64,000 nt of DNA from Diplolepis rosae (GCA_030998225.1 JAPYXD010000403.1:1240001-1304000); one strand, 5' to 3'; shown: positions 11,161 to 21,813, numbered from the stretch's first letter. Numbers and translations: made by a program. Notes: generated by a model from the sequence alone, not told the origin.

Positions 11161-12278
11161 CACTGAGAGACTTTTCGTTAGAGTAAATGATAAAGATGAA
11201 TCAAAATTTAGTATAATATCGTTTCAAAATGGGGAAAGCCGAGGCTTTATTATACTTATTCATATTATGACATCGAAGTTTGATATAGTCATAACGGTCT
11301 TTAATATATGAAGAAGATAAAGTAGTATTTTAAATACTAAATATTATGAATCTCTATTCGAGAAATTGAAAGTACGAGAAAATGATATTATGATTACTAA
11401 GTTGTCTAAAAATAATTTGAATAAGATAAATATTGAATATCACATTTTGGAAAGCATGTTTGAGAAATTCATATTATGAATATGAACTTGCCAGAAACCT
11501 CACGACGCGCAGCAAAAATCAAAACATTCATTCTCGGTTTTTCATATAATTTGTTTCAGAATGTCGTCCGAGTACTTCCGACGTTATCCGAATAGCTTCG
11601 TAGACTCGAATCCAAGTCTGCCCAACCCCCAACTCAGTAGTGGCTTATAAGCGACATTTATTTCGGAATATGGCAAGCGAGAATAGCCGAGAGGCTTTAG
11701 GCGTTAGGAATGCATTTAGTTAATGTAGATATAGGTAGAGTAGGGGGTTCGAACCCAAAGGCGATTCTGAAATTTAATTTCAAGCGTATGCGAATATAAA
11801 TAGTGTAGCATTGTGTACTTAAATATATGAATATAACTAAGGTATGATAATAATATTAGTGTATGTGTTTCCACTGAAACCTCCCCTCTTCTGAGTGCCC
11901 AAAGCTCTCCCCTCTATCTTCCTCTTGCTTCGCACGCGTTAGAAAAAGACACCACAATCCATAACCCGGAGACACACGTCCCTTCTGAAGGTCAAACTTT
12001 TTGATGGAGTGAGTGATTTTTCATATAGTGGTTTTCAGATTCACATATTCTTTGTTTCGCTTCGAAACTTTGATATAGTAAATTTCAAATTCTCGTAGGT
12101 TTTATAGCAGTTAGTAAAACATATATTCCATTTATTCAAACGAAAATATTAATTTCGCCGCTTGAAAACCACTATATTAATTTCTGATACGTAAACCCTG
12201 TTTGCCTCACTTTGAAACGATATTATACTAAAATATGATTCACTTTTACGATTTATTCTAACGAAAAGTCTCTCAGTG
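11161..12278 (+). mobile_element. 1.1-kb CACTGAGAG element with tRNA-like core
   Basis: Left end cactgagagacttttcgtta and right end taacgaaaagtctctcagtg are perfect complements over 20 bp and continue with weaker symmetry. Three more instances exist: an inverted intact one at 39096-40210 with a TA duplication, one split over 13509-20359, and shorter pieces. TA targets and the end sequence suggest a Tc1/mariner-type non-autonomous element. It encodes no transposase. A class-II tRNA-like segment with A and B boxes lies in its middle (11676-11766). Confidence 0.85.
11676..11766 (+). other. tRNA-Ser/Leu-like pol III promoter segment
   Basis: An A-box-like atagccgagaggctttaggc (11683-11702) resembles the D arm of tRNA-Ser/Leu, and a B box ggttcgaaccc (11746-11756) matches the T-arm consensus. 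The spacing and the extra sequence between fit a class-II tRNA with a long variable arm. The acceptor stem does not pair, so this is not a functional tRNA. It looks like a SINE head captured inside the TIR element. Confidence 0.6.
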
Positions 12279-13508
12279 CATCTGTAGTATGAAATATTTT
12301 ATTTATTGACATTCTGCTACATACGGATCACAAGCGTCGGAATCTGCCGAACCAGTAGGGAATATCCGCTTTATTTTTCATAAAAACAATTAGCGTCAAA
12401 GAACTAGTTAAATTTTTTTTGTGAAACTTTCCCTCAACCGTGAAGTTTTAGTTATTCTCTTTTGATATAATTTGGTCTCAAATTAAGACTAAAATACATA
12501 ATAACTTTGACCTAGTCTACTTTCATTTTGTAATATCCGAATCAACAGTCCCAGAACGGAGGTAAAGTGTTAAAGTAATATTTTGGCAATATTTTCAAAA
12601 ACTAGAAAGTTTGGTTGAAAAAATGTTGACTGATTTATAATTCAGCTTGAAATTTATTTAAATCACGTTTTAAGCGCGAGATACGTAATGAGAATATATT
12701 TATTGAAATCAAAAGAGCTTCAACTTTGCTTTTTTCGAAGATAAAATGATAATTGAAAAAAATATACAAGAAAGAAAATATGAACATAACTCATGAAGTT
12801 GTCGAACTAGTATTTTGTAAAAGTAAAATTATTTTTAAAAATTAACTGTGCTTCCTATAGTAATTAAACTCATAAAATATCTAAATGAAATATTCTACAA
12901 AAAGAAAAATGATTTTGATGCAAGACCGGCAATGTTTCACAGAAACGTTTCCGGTAAAGTGTTACGCCATTAAGTACGTGTTACATACTACCGACTGAAG
13001 ACAAAAACCATGAATTTGGATTACATGCAACCAACAAAATAATAATACTGAGTAACAATGACGGGAAGAAAAGAATACCATGATGTCAGACTGGGACTCC
13101 TTCTTTAAAGTGAGTATATATATAGTTACTTCCTCTCAAGTAAAGACGTTTCGTTTCTGCATTTGTTTGAAAAGTTACGCTGTGAAAAATTGAATTGAGT
13201 CTTATGAAAAATTATATTTACAAATCATCAAATATCCACGTTTTGACACACCTTGAGCAAGAAAAAAACAATTTCTATGCCGATATCTGTCTGTTATTTG
13301 AAAACCACAAAATATTGAGACAAAATCTTAGCGTCGTTTTTTTTAAAACTTTTTAAGATATAAAAATTCAAAACGTTGCACTTTTTCCATATTTCACAAC
13401 ATTTTTTGAGAGAATAAAAATTTTGGTTTTTATTTCCATTCTATTTATTATTTTCAATCGGATTAGAATTGCTTTATTGTTACGATTCATGATGTAGTCT
13501 GCGTAACA
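12279..13508. other. Interval without recognisable feature
   Basis: AT-rich DNA. The 12950-13150 part is mixed in composition (atgacgggaagaaaag...), but I can support no exon, promoter or RNA gene. Confidence 0.4.
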
Positions 13509-13814
13509 CACTGAGAGACTTTTCATTAGAGTAAATGATAAAATTGAATAAAAATTTAGTATAATATTGTTTTAAAATATGGGGAAAGCCAAAGTTCTAT
13601 TACACTTATTCATGTTATGGCATCGAAATTCAATACAGTCATACCCAAGCAGAAATTAACAATCAGACCGACATCGATCCAACACTGATTTCCAGCGTTC
13701 TACGAATACTGGTAACCAACATATTTTCAACGTTGGCTGTCAACATTTCTAAAATACTGGTTACATACTTTTATTATTAAATCCATGTTTTTGGGGTAAG
13801 GATGTACTTTAACG

Positions 13815-14200
13815 GTAGTTGGCGATTTCCCGCGCCTGATGAAATTTGGTCATTTTCATGCCCCTAAATCTTGGAGTCTACTACACCTATTAACCTGATT
13901 TTTTTTTATTTTGTCAAGAATTGAGTGATGAACAACTTTGACCATGGACATTTTTATATACAAATTTGAGGGAAATACAGCCGATCTGGAAATTGTTGAA
14001 AAATGCCATTTTTGAACACTGGGAAGAATTCTGTCTCCTTGCCGCTATAATTGAAAATCACAAAACTCATGGTCAAAGTTGTTCATCACTCAATTCTTGA
14101 CAAAATAAAAAAAAATCAAGTTAATAGGTGTAGTAGACTCTAAGATGTAGGGGCATGAAAATGACTAAATTTCATCGAGGCGCGGGAAATTGCCAACTAC
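13815..14200. repeat. 386-bp palindromic MITE
   Basis: The arm starting gtagttggcgatttcccgcg is complemented by the arm ending ttgccaactac. Between them the blocks tttggtcattttcatgcccc, ctactacacctattaacc and tcaagaattgagtgatgaac all have mirrored partners. The loop lies around 13975-14040. Non-coding. Confidence 0.85.
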
Positions 14201-14570
14201 ACGCAGAAAAAAGAAAGGCAAAATTTACTAACCGGGAACAGTAAGAGATTTTAAGTAAATGTAACAGTAAAAACTGTTAACATAGCTGAAGAGAAAGTCG
14301 GAATTACTGAGCGTTTCGTAAATCTCATGGTAAAATCAAAGTAAATCTAACTCGGTCACTTGTGAGTTAAAAATACCTTTATCATATGTATTAAATACAG
14401 GATGATAAGTACCATTCACTGGAACTGAATTACAATACTAGTATAGTACACATTAACCAAAGATCAGTAGATTTCACCGATCTCGATGTTTCGCTTAACT
14501 CGCGCACATGTAACGAAAACATAACCTTCATGTGTAAATCACGTGTGCCGGCAACGCTGGGTGTAAACAA

Positions 14571-14900
14571 TAGTACATTGTACAACAAGGGGGTAAAGTT
14601 GATCATTTAAGCCGAGAAATGTAAACATCGCACGAGATTTTAAATGATCTTACCCCCGTGTTGTACACGGTACTTTATGCAACAAAAGCATGTTTTTCTC
14701 GCTTTTTGACGTGTGTTTTACGGGCGTAAAGTTTGTTATTTAAGTCCTGCGGGCGTAAATAGGGAGTGGGGGGTGCTTAAATGACTACTTTTAAGCACTC
14801 CATCCCTATTTACGCCCTAGGGCTTAAATGACAAACTTTATGCCCGCAAAACAAGCGTCAAAAAGCGAGAAAAATATGCTTGTGTTGTATAAAGGAATTT
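14571..14900. repeat. Foldback element, copy 2 (shortened)
   Basis: Same unit as at 1-410, from tagtacattgtacaacaagg to cttgtgttgtataaagg, but missing about 75 bp of the first hairpin loop. The second hairpin (ttttctcgctttttgacg and its mirror) is intact. It lies inside the 2.2-kb TIR element. Confidence 0.85.
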
Positions 14901-14907
14901 TCAACTG

Positions 14908-15553
14908 CAGTGAGAAAAACGGATCATAAAACCTGGATGTTAAAAGTAAGGATAGTATTCGGTAAAATCAAAACATTCATTCTCGGGTTTTCATATAATT
15001 CGTTTCAGAATGGCATCCGAGTGCTTCCGACGTTCTCCGAATAGCTTCGTAGACTTGAATCCAAGTCTGGCCAATTCAGTAGTGGCTTATAAGCGATATT
15101 TATTTCGGAATATGGCAAGCGAGAATAGCCGAGAGGCTTTAGGCGTTAGGAATGCGTTTAGTTAATGTAGATATAGGTAGAGTTAGAGGGTTCGAACCCA
15201 AAAGCGATTCTGAAATTTAATTTCAAGCGTATGCGATTATAAATAGTGTAGCATTGTGTACTTAAATATGTGAACATAAATGAGGTATGATAATAATATT
15301 TGTGTATGTGTTCCCACTGAAACCTCCCCTCTTCTGAGTGCCAAAGCTCTCCACTCTATCTCTCTTTTGTTTTACACGCGTTAAATCTGGTATGTTTCAG
15401 TTTATAATCCAAGATATTATCCGATACTATCTTTTTTTTAACATCTACAGATTATGGTTTTAATAATCTAGATCGCTGTCACATAGTTAATAGTCCAAGA
15501 TTATACCCGGTAACATATTTTTCATTACCGTTTATAATCCATTTTTCTCAGTG
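14908..15553. mobile_element. MITE (CAGTGAGAAAAA ends) with inserted tRNA-like module
   Basis: Left end cagtgagaaaaacggatcat and right end attatccatttttctcagtg-type termini are inverted (gataataat/ttataatcc blocks match). A 410-bp stretch at about 14976-15386 is the same as the core of the 1.1-kb element, including the tRNA-like segment. Here it lacks that element's ends, so the core has either inserted separately or been transferred. Confidence 0.65.
14976..15386 (+). repeat. tRNA-Ser/Leu-like module outside its TIR element
   Basis: From aatcaaaacattcattctcg to ttttacacgcgtta this matches 11516-11941 of the intact element. The A-box segment is near 15124-15145, and the B box ggttcgaaccc near 15189-15199. 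It ends abruptly on both sides within a different MITE. This supports its behaving as a separate mobile unit (a SINE), though a gene-conversion or nested-deletion origin is not excluded. Confidence 0.55.
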
Positions 15554-15986
15554 TGCAAAGAAAGTAGCCAAAACAAAAGAACTGTGTTATTCGAAACGAA
15601 TATGCTACTTTCACTAAGAAAAGTCGGTAAAGCTACTGTCTTATAAGTAATTCTGACATTCGACAACCGTAAAGAGCACTGACATTTTGGTAAACTATAC
15701 CGTTACGGAATAAGGTTGGGCAAATTGTTTCCCAAGATTGTACCAACGTTGGTAATCAACAGTCGATCGCCTACGTTGGTCCAGTATTTAATCGATCGTG
15801 ATAGTTGGCAGAGTGTCATGATTTCTGCTTGGGTAACAGTTTAAAGCACGTAGAAGAAGAATTAGTATTTTAATTATCAAATATTATGAATCTCCGTTCG
15901 AAAAGTTAAGAGTAAGAAAAAATGACATTATGATTACTATTATAAGTTGTCTAAAAATAATTCTAATAAGTAGATCAATGAATATT

Positions 15987-16160
15987 CTTTAAAGAATTTG
16001 AAATCTTTCTGTGGTAAAAAATACTCTTTGGACTGCGCTGGGATTCGAGCCCAGATCTTTCGATTGCCGGTCGACTGCTCTAACCACTGAGCTACACAGG
16101 CGTCCGACATCTCCTTCTCCACAGGAAGATCTCCTTATATTGCCTAGTGGCTCAGTCTTG
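15987..16160 (-). mobile_element. tRNA-derived SINE (Ala-type head)
   Basis: Read on the minus strand: ctcctgtggagaaggagatg leader, the A-box region gtagctcagtggttagagca, an anticodon loop reading ccggcaa (triplet GGC), and a T arm gggctcgaatccca, then a short body ending ...gaaatctttcttaaag-type. Five other copies occur at 16296, 19087, 19305, 26366, 44155 and 58330. The degenerate acceptor stem and the conserved tail (ccacagaaagattt) mark a SINE, not a tRNA gene. Confidence 0.8.
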
Positions 16161-16164
16161 CGGC

Positions 16165-16288
16165 TATAAATGATTTCAAATTAATTAGTTGAGTTTGAAA
16201 TTTCTGCCACTGCCTAGATTATTGGAGAATCACTCGTCGCGTATCAGATGGGATTCGTTGCCGACAGGTGTCCTCGTAGACAATTTCA
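16165..16288. repeat. 125-bp repeat X, left copy (inverted at 19431-19551)
   Basis: The stretch attagttgagtttgaaattt through gacaggtgtcctcgtagaca is mirrored at 19431-19551 (tctacgaggacacctgtcgg through aaactcaactaatt). The pair stands at opposite sides of the composite insert like long inverted ends. Origin unknown. Confidence 0.75.
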
Positions 16289-16291
16289 GAT

Positions 16292-16366
16292 GTCGGTTGT
16301 CTGTGTAGCTCAGTGGTTAGAGCAGTCGACCGGCAATCGAAAAACCTGGACTCAATCCCAGCGCAG
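16292..16366 (+). mobile_element. SINE head fused to the LINE tail
   Basis: The Ala-type tRNA-like head (tgtgtagctcagtggttaga, then cgaccggcaatcga, then ctcaatcccagcgcag) runs forward and is cut straight into a (TTC)n run that is the reverse-strand 3' tail of the LINE. The LINE therefore inserted within a SINE, or recombination joined the two. The SINE body after the head is absent here. Confidence 0.75.
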
Positions 16367-18965
16367 TCTTCTTCTTCTTCTTCTTCTTCTTGCTTGTGGC
16401 TTCTTGCTGGTTAGCGCATAGTCATAACTATATAACATGTAGATGTATCTTATTAAATTGCATTCTTAGCCACCGAGTAATCTAAGCAGTAAAGCAAACA
16501 CAGGAGGCAGTCATCACAGCATTAAAGAAGCATGTTTATGTGTATTTCATACAGTGCAGCGGCGATGTCCCACGCAGACGACCCGCGCAAACCCACTAAG
16601 GAGGGGAGGGAGAGGGCCGTCTAGGCGGGCCACTCCACCAGGCCATGCACTGCAAGCCCTATCAATATTAAGCTACAAGCTTTAGAGCAAAACAAAGCAG
16701 CCGCACATGCGTAGCCACGACTTACAATAAACTGAAAGTATAACCCAGGGGATCGCCCATTTCGGGCCAAAAAAATTATTAGTAAACGAAAATTGTATAA
16801 AGACCTTAGACTAATCACCATGCAGAAATGAGATAACGGAACGAATCTAAAACTAACTATATAACTATGTTTGCGAGTTGGGTAGCATTCGGGGGTTAGT
16901 TCGACGTTCCCCCAGCATCCGGCACCAGGGCAGGAGAGCGGGGCATGGCGGGCGACACGAGTTCCTGTAGAGCCGAATTATTAATGATTTTGTCTAACTG
17001 TGAATCATAGGAACGGCTAAAGCTAAGAAGAGACTTTGCCGCGTTCACAATGGAAGGTGCTCCCGAGCCCACAGAGCCCAGAGAGCTCAGGTGTGAAACA
17101 TCAACGTCCGCCGGAGGGGGTGTCACACGCGGATGCAAACCGTTAGATCAAGCCCTTAAAACCACGGATGGCCTGGTTAAACCACGCTCGAACAAGCTGG
17201 CCTCAGCTTCCCTAAAGCTACAATTGTTCCAAAAGCAATGCTTCATAATTTCAAATTCAAATTCATAGATCGAACAATCCCTAGAGGAGGCAACATGTGT
17301 CCCAGAACAGTTGGAGCAACAAGCCGGCCGGAGGCCATTCGGACATGTGTCCGTACGATGATGCACCGCGCAGTATTCACAGATAGCCCTAGATGAACGG
17401 CACTGATCCGCGACGTGCCTGAAACGCTGGCACTTGTAGCACCTGCGAGGAGCAGGGATGACAGTAGTCAATGCACATTCAAAGCCCCTCACAAAAACGA
17501 AACGGGGAATCTCGCGGGTAGCCAAGGTGAACTCCATCGTGTCCGTAAGGGAACCGTCCTTATTAGTCCTACGCCGTGCCGAAGTAACAATGTCCCTAGA
17601 CTTCAGGTCCAAACGGTCAACAATATCCTTCGGAGCATATCCCGGCTCTACATCTCTGATGAAGGCTTTCCTCCTAAGAAGGGAGGACGGGATGAATAGC
17701 TTGTAACCTTCAAATTTGAGATCCACAGAGAGAATCAGCGTATTCGCGTCCTCTCTGGCTTCACATATGATCTTACATTGGTTCAGACCATTCCGCCGAA
17801 TCACCCGCTCCCCATCAATAACTTCGTCAATAAGGTCGGCAATCGCGATGAAGTCGTATTTACCGAGGTTCCTCCCAGGAATAGTGCTTTCCATGAGCAC
17901 AATAAAAGGGGCAACAGCAGACTCAGGGAATAGCTGATCGGAGAGATCCCCCTCCCTGGACCAGAAAAGATCAGCACCCGCATCCACAACCCCAGACACA
18001 GCACGCAGAGGACTCTCATGTACACGAGGGGAGGAATGAGCGCTGGAGCCCACGGGCGAGGTCGATGCCGAGGATAAGGGTCTGGTCCTCTTCATGCTGC
18101 TCGCCTGGAGGCCAGACGGAGGCGAGGATCTGTCACGTTTCTTTGAATCCGACCCCGTGACCTGCTGAATATGGAAGACCCGAGCCGCGTCCAGAGCCCC
18201 CCCGTACTGACTGCCCACCCTCGCATGCACGTTCCCAGGACAACTAGCATCGCTCTGGAGAGGATATCCCCACCCACGTCCGCGACATGCACCCCGCCGA
18301 GATGTATCCAACGCACCCGTCCGGGGGTGAGGTCTCGTCGGCTGAGACATGGCGATTAGCAAAGGTCCAGGAAAATGACAAAGACCGGCACACTCTGGAG
18401 AGGTGGAGAGCAGAAAGTAAAAAAAGTGATCAAGCGTAAGGCCAGAGATCCCTGCCCGAAGAGACTCACCACCGACACCCACAATGATCACCCCTCGCAG
18501 CACTAGCAAAGGCAAACCCGCAAAAGTTCAGTCACATGTAAGCCGCAGCCAAAAAGCAATGCAGAGCAAAAAGAATAAATCAAAAAAGAGAGAAAGAAAT
18601 TCAAAGAAAAAAAAAAGGCTCACAGTAAGCAGCCGGGAGGAAACCTCTGCAGGTATGATGGCTCCAAAACAGACCGAGCACGTGACCAAATCCAACGCCT
18701 CGGACTCCAAGCAAGCACACTTTCCTGCAATATATGTCTCACCGAATTATCCAAGTCAGCCTGCAAAAGGAGTTACGCTTCTCAGCGGACGCCCAATAGA
18801 GACAATTAGTCTGTAAAACCTTCAAAACTCCAGGTACTACATAAAATTCCCAGAGCAAGGAATGAGCAGCGTCGGCTCGTGGGCGAGCAGAACAGATAAA
18901 CTATATCTTAGCTAAGTCCCTTATATTGTCCACAAAACACAAACAAAATCTCCAGATCAAAATCA
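16367..18965 (-). mobile_element. ORF1-only LINE with (GAA)n tail
   Basis: The minus-strand element is richer in GC than its surroundings. It consists of a 5' leader (about 18351-18965), ORF1 (16896-18350), a 3' region without coding content (16392-16895) and a (GAA)n tail (TTC on plus, 16368-16391). No endonuclease or reverse transcriptase is present: the 3' region follows ORF1 directly. The 5' boundary is approximate, placed where base composition changes. An ORF1-only derivative recalls half-LINEs such as mammalian HAL1; it would need enzymes in trans. A simple internal deletion of ORF2 is the plain alternative. Confidence 0.75.
16896..18350 (-). pseudogene. LINE ORF1 gag-like protein, one internal stop
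   Basis: From ATG at 18350 (MSQPTRPHPRTG) the frame runs 400 codons to TGA at 17148. The same frame then stays open about 80 more codons to 16896, so one stop appears to split an original protein of about 480 residues. The N-terminal 110 residues are low-complexity and Ser/Arg-rich; residues ~130-300 form an RRM-like segment (FIPSSLLRRKAFIRDVEPGY). Three zinc knuckles follow at ~304-359: CYKCQRFRHVADQC (CX2CX4HX4C), CEYCAVHHRTDTC and CSNCSGTHVASSRDC. This arrangement is typical of R1/LOA/Jockey-superfamily ORF1, an RNA-binding chaperone of the retrotransposition particle. The frame also extends upstream of the ATG without stops to 18515. Confidence 0.85.
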
Positions 18966-19030
18966 GCGTACCAGAAACAACCTCCAGGAAACAGTTTATC
19001 GACCTTATCAACCTGTGATTTAGAATTAAC

Positions 19031-19180
19031 GTAATTTAAGACCAGATGGAATTTTCAATACATACTTGAAAAATTTTTCTGTGAAAAAAGGAACGCTTCC
19101 ACTCAGCTAGGTATCGAGCCCAGGACCTTTCGATTGCCAGTCGAATGCTCTACCATCTGAGCTACGGAGGTTCCACAAAA
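19031..19180 (-). mobile_element. Ala-type SINE, minus, inverted partner at 19258
   Basis: On the minus strand: tccgtagctcagatggtaga, then ttcgactggcaatcgaa with a perfect 5-bp anticodon stem and loop CTGGCAA, then ctgggctcgatacc, followed by a body ending in ttttttcacagaaaaattt and aattccatctggtctt. It is the best-preserved tRNA-like head in the window. The acceptor ends gcttcc/ggaacc are extended by SINE sequence. Confidence 0.75.
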
Positions 19181-19257
19181 CTTTTCTCACAGAATCTATT
19201 TACGCCAATTTGGCCACGGATATATCATGAACTATTTACAAAATTTTTCCAAATCAT

Positions 19258-19400
19258 TTAAAATATGTATTGAAAATTCCATCTGGTCTTAAATGACTTT
19301 AATTCGACCGGCAATCGAAAGGTCCTGGGCTCGATACCCAGCGGAGTGGAAGCGTTCCTTTTTTCACAGGAAAATTTGTCAGATTTTCAAATTCTTTAAT
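19258..19400 (+). mobile_element. SINE fragment forming inverted pair
   Basis: It reads attgaaaattccatctggtc, then jumps into cgaccggcaatcgaaaggtc and the T arm and body of the Ala-type SINE. The first part is the inverted partner of 19033-19075. The A-box half is missing, so transcription from an internal promoter is unlikely. Confidence 0.65.
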
Positions 19401-20369
19401 ATTTGAATTTATTGGCATTATTTGTGATATAAGAGTTTGAAATTGTCTACGAGGACACCTGTCGGCAGCGTATCCTATCTGATACGCGACCAGTGATTCT
19501 CCGATAGTGTAGACAGTGGCAGAAATTTGAAACTCAACTAATTAATTCGAAATGAATATTATAACCTGGAAAGCATATTTGAGAAATTCATATTATGAAT
19601 ATAAAACTGCTGGAAACCTGGCGACGCGCAACAAAAATCAAAACATTCATTCTCGGTTTTTCTTATAATTTGTTTAATTTGTTTCAGAATTTCATCCGGT
19701 ACTTCCGACGATTTCCGATTGGCTTTGTAGACTCAATCCAAGTCTGTCCAACTCAGTAGTGGCTTACAAGCGAGATTTCGTTCGGAATATGGCAAGCGAG
19801 AATAGCAGAGGCTTTAGGCGTTAGAAATGCATTTAGTTATCTAGATATAGGTAGGTTAGAGGGTTTGAACCCAAAAGCGATTTTGAAATTTAATTGAAGC
19901 GTGTGCGATTATAATTAAATAGTAAATCATTGCGTACTTAAATATGTGAACATAAATAAGGTATTATAATAATATTTGTGTGTGTGTTTCCACAGAAACC
20001 TCCCCTCTATCTTCCTATTGTTTTGAACGCGTTAGAAAAAGACACAAGAATTCTTAATCCGGAGCCGTCACTTCTGAAGGTCAAACCTTTTGGTGGAGTG
20101 AGTGATTTTTCATATAGTGGTTCTCAGATTCACATATTCTTTGTTTCGCTTCGCAACTTTGATGTAGTAAATTTCAAAATCACGCAGGTTTTATAACAGT
20201 TAGTAGAACATATATTCCATTTAATCAAACGAAAATATTAACTTTGCCGCTTGATAACCACTGTATTAATATCTGATACGTAAACCTTGTTCGCCTCATT
20301 TTGAAACGATATCATACTAAAATATAATTCATTTTTATGATTCACTCTAACGAAAAGTCAAGTTTTGAA

Positions 20370-20710
20370 GTTTTTTGAGATCATCAAATTCAGATTCAAC
20401 CTCAATATTTTTAAAATGTGATGCCATTTCATTAAATTGCATAATAAAAAATGCAATCTGCTCAAAAATCATATTCTAAATTTGAATTAGTAAGATTTCA
20501 CTGATCAAATAGATGAAGATGAGTTACTCTTTCAATTCAGTCAAAATTTTACTGACAGTCAGTGGTATTTTATTGCAAAACAGTGAAATTGTCACTGAGG
20601 TTGATCAATATAATTAGTTATACCAATTGTCAATGAAATCTTCACCAAAGTGAAACTGTAACTCATTTCAAGCTATTTTATGAGTGAAATTTCACTAATT
20701 AAAATTTTGA
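20370..20710. repeat. Possible MITE, weak ends
   Basis: The segments attagtaagatttcactgat (near 20485) and gtgaaatttcactaatt (near 20683) are imperfect complements, with many tcactga/tcagtga motifs between. No target duplication found. Confidence 0.4.
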
Positions 20711-20849
20711 GATCAATTTCTGAAAGTTTTTAAGACTTCCGAATTTGAATCGAACCTTAAAAATTGTATGCTAAAAATGCTGCATAAATTAGGGCGGGAA
20801 ATATTCAGAGACCTTAAAACCTTCTAGAAATTAATTTTCACGTATATAA

Positions 20850-21400
20850 AACCATCTATTATGAAAATAAAAAAAATCGCATCACTTTCTTGTAATATGG
20901 TCCGGCACTTTGAATTTTAGAATTCTGAGGTTAAATTTGAATTCAGTGATTCCAAAACGTTTTTTAAACTTGTTTTATCTAGATCAAAGGAACTGCGAGG
21001 AAATTAGTTTCTGAAAGTATATCGTATCGCTGAATATTTTACGCTATATCGAATTCAACATTTGCAGCATAACATTTTTGAGGTTTGATTTGTATTTTCG
21101 GTCTTTAAAAATGATTAGAAACTGATTTTTACGCAGATTGCATCTTCTATGATGGAAATGAAAGGAAATTAACGCATCACTTTTTTGTAATATGGTCCAC
21201 CATATTGGATTTGCTATATTGAATTTTATGATTTTGAGGTTAGATTTGAATTCAATGACCCCAAAAACTTTATGAAACTGAGTTTTACTTAGATCGAAGC
21301 ATTTTTGAAGCTTTTATCCACCATATTAATTCTGCCATTTTGAATCGCAAAATTAAAAAATTCTGAGGCCGCATTTGAGTTCAGCGACCTCGAAAACCTA
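20850..21400. repeat. Imperfect ~296-bp tandem repeat
   Basis: gcatcactttcttgtaatat at 20878 recurs as gcatcacttttttgtaatat at 21174, and the following blocks (tctgaggttaaatttgaatt, then the variant at 21235) keep the order. A third, partial unit ends near 21400 (ctgaggccgcatttgagttc). Two-plus diverged copies; no coding potential recognised. Confidence 0.65.
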
Positions 21401-21813
21401 CGCTACGCTACGTGGATCGGTACTTTGAACTTACCTAGACTAGACCTGCACTATAATGCATTAGATACACTATTCAGTTGTGCATAATTTTATCTCTTGC
21501 TTTATGAAAACATATATGGGCGTTTCCAATAAAGTGTCATTTTTCTGTCTCTGGTCTTTCACAGGGAATTTTCCACTTAGAACGCTAGTTATGCTGCATG
21601 CAAATTTACAGACAGATACTCTGAAAGTGAACCAAAGTTCAAAGCCATTGGAGAAACCCTCATAAAAAAATATGTAACCTCTGAAAATTGGACAGAGTAC
21701 GAAACATACACTATAGTTTGTCCCTCGTTACAAATTTAATGCTTTGCATGTCCACAACACTTCTGCGCAATGTTTGAAAATTCTGAGAAAAATTTTGCTA
21801 GCACGGTAGACCA

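Larger units (their letters stand above)
13644..15833. mobile_element. 2.2-kb TIR element (cccaagcagaaat), TA target
   Basis: It starts cccaagcagaaat and ends atttctgcttggg, with TA at 13642-13643 and 15834-15835. The uninterrupted relative at 11161-12278 has a single TA at this point. Subterminal blocks repeat the theme accaacgttgg on both sides. The interior holds only other elements: a palindrome at 13815-14200, a foldback copy at 14571-14900 and a MITE at 14908-15553. No transposase was seen, so it is non-autonomous. Confidence 0.85.
15987..19551. mobile_element. 3.57-kb composite insert with 9-bp duplication
   Basis: The 9-mer atgaatatt occurs at 15978-15986 and 19552-19560, exactly bracketing the block, and the intact host element has one near-equivalent site. 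The block contains a SINE in minus orientation at the left end, an inverted pair of a roughly 125-bp repeat (16165-16288 and 19431-19551), further SINE heads, and the ORF1-only LINE. It may have entered as one unit or grown by later insertions into a first SINE-like unit. Confidence 0.65.
13509..20359 (+). mobile_element. Second 1.1-kb CACTGAGAG element, split by two inserts
   Basis: The parts align in order with the intact copy at 11161-12278: 13509-13643, then 15834-15986, then 19552-20359. The gaps are filled by a 2.19-kb TIR element (13644-15833, TA duplicated) and a 3.57-kb block (15987-19551, atgaatatt duplicated). Summed, the host fragments give about 1.09 kb, close to the intact length. 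The last eight bases of the right terminus are missing. The third segment carries the tRNA-like core with a small deletion (19795-19870). Confidence 0.85.

Noticed and set aside
16022..16110. Genuine tRNA-Ala gene
   Set aside because: Acceptor stem does not pair and the flanks continue into a shared SINE leader and body.
17415..18359. Plus-strand open frames of 60-110 codons
   Set aside because: They overlap the LINE ORF1 on the opposite strand, whose zinc knuckles identify the true frame.
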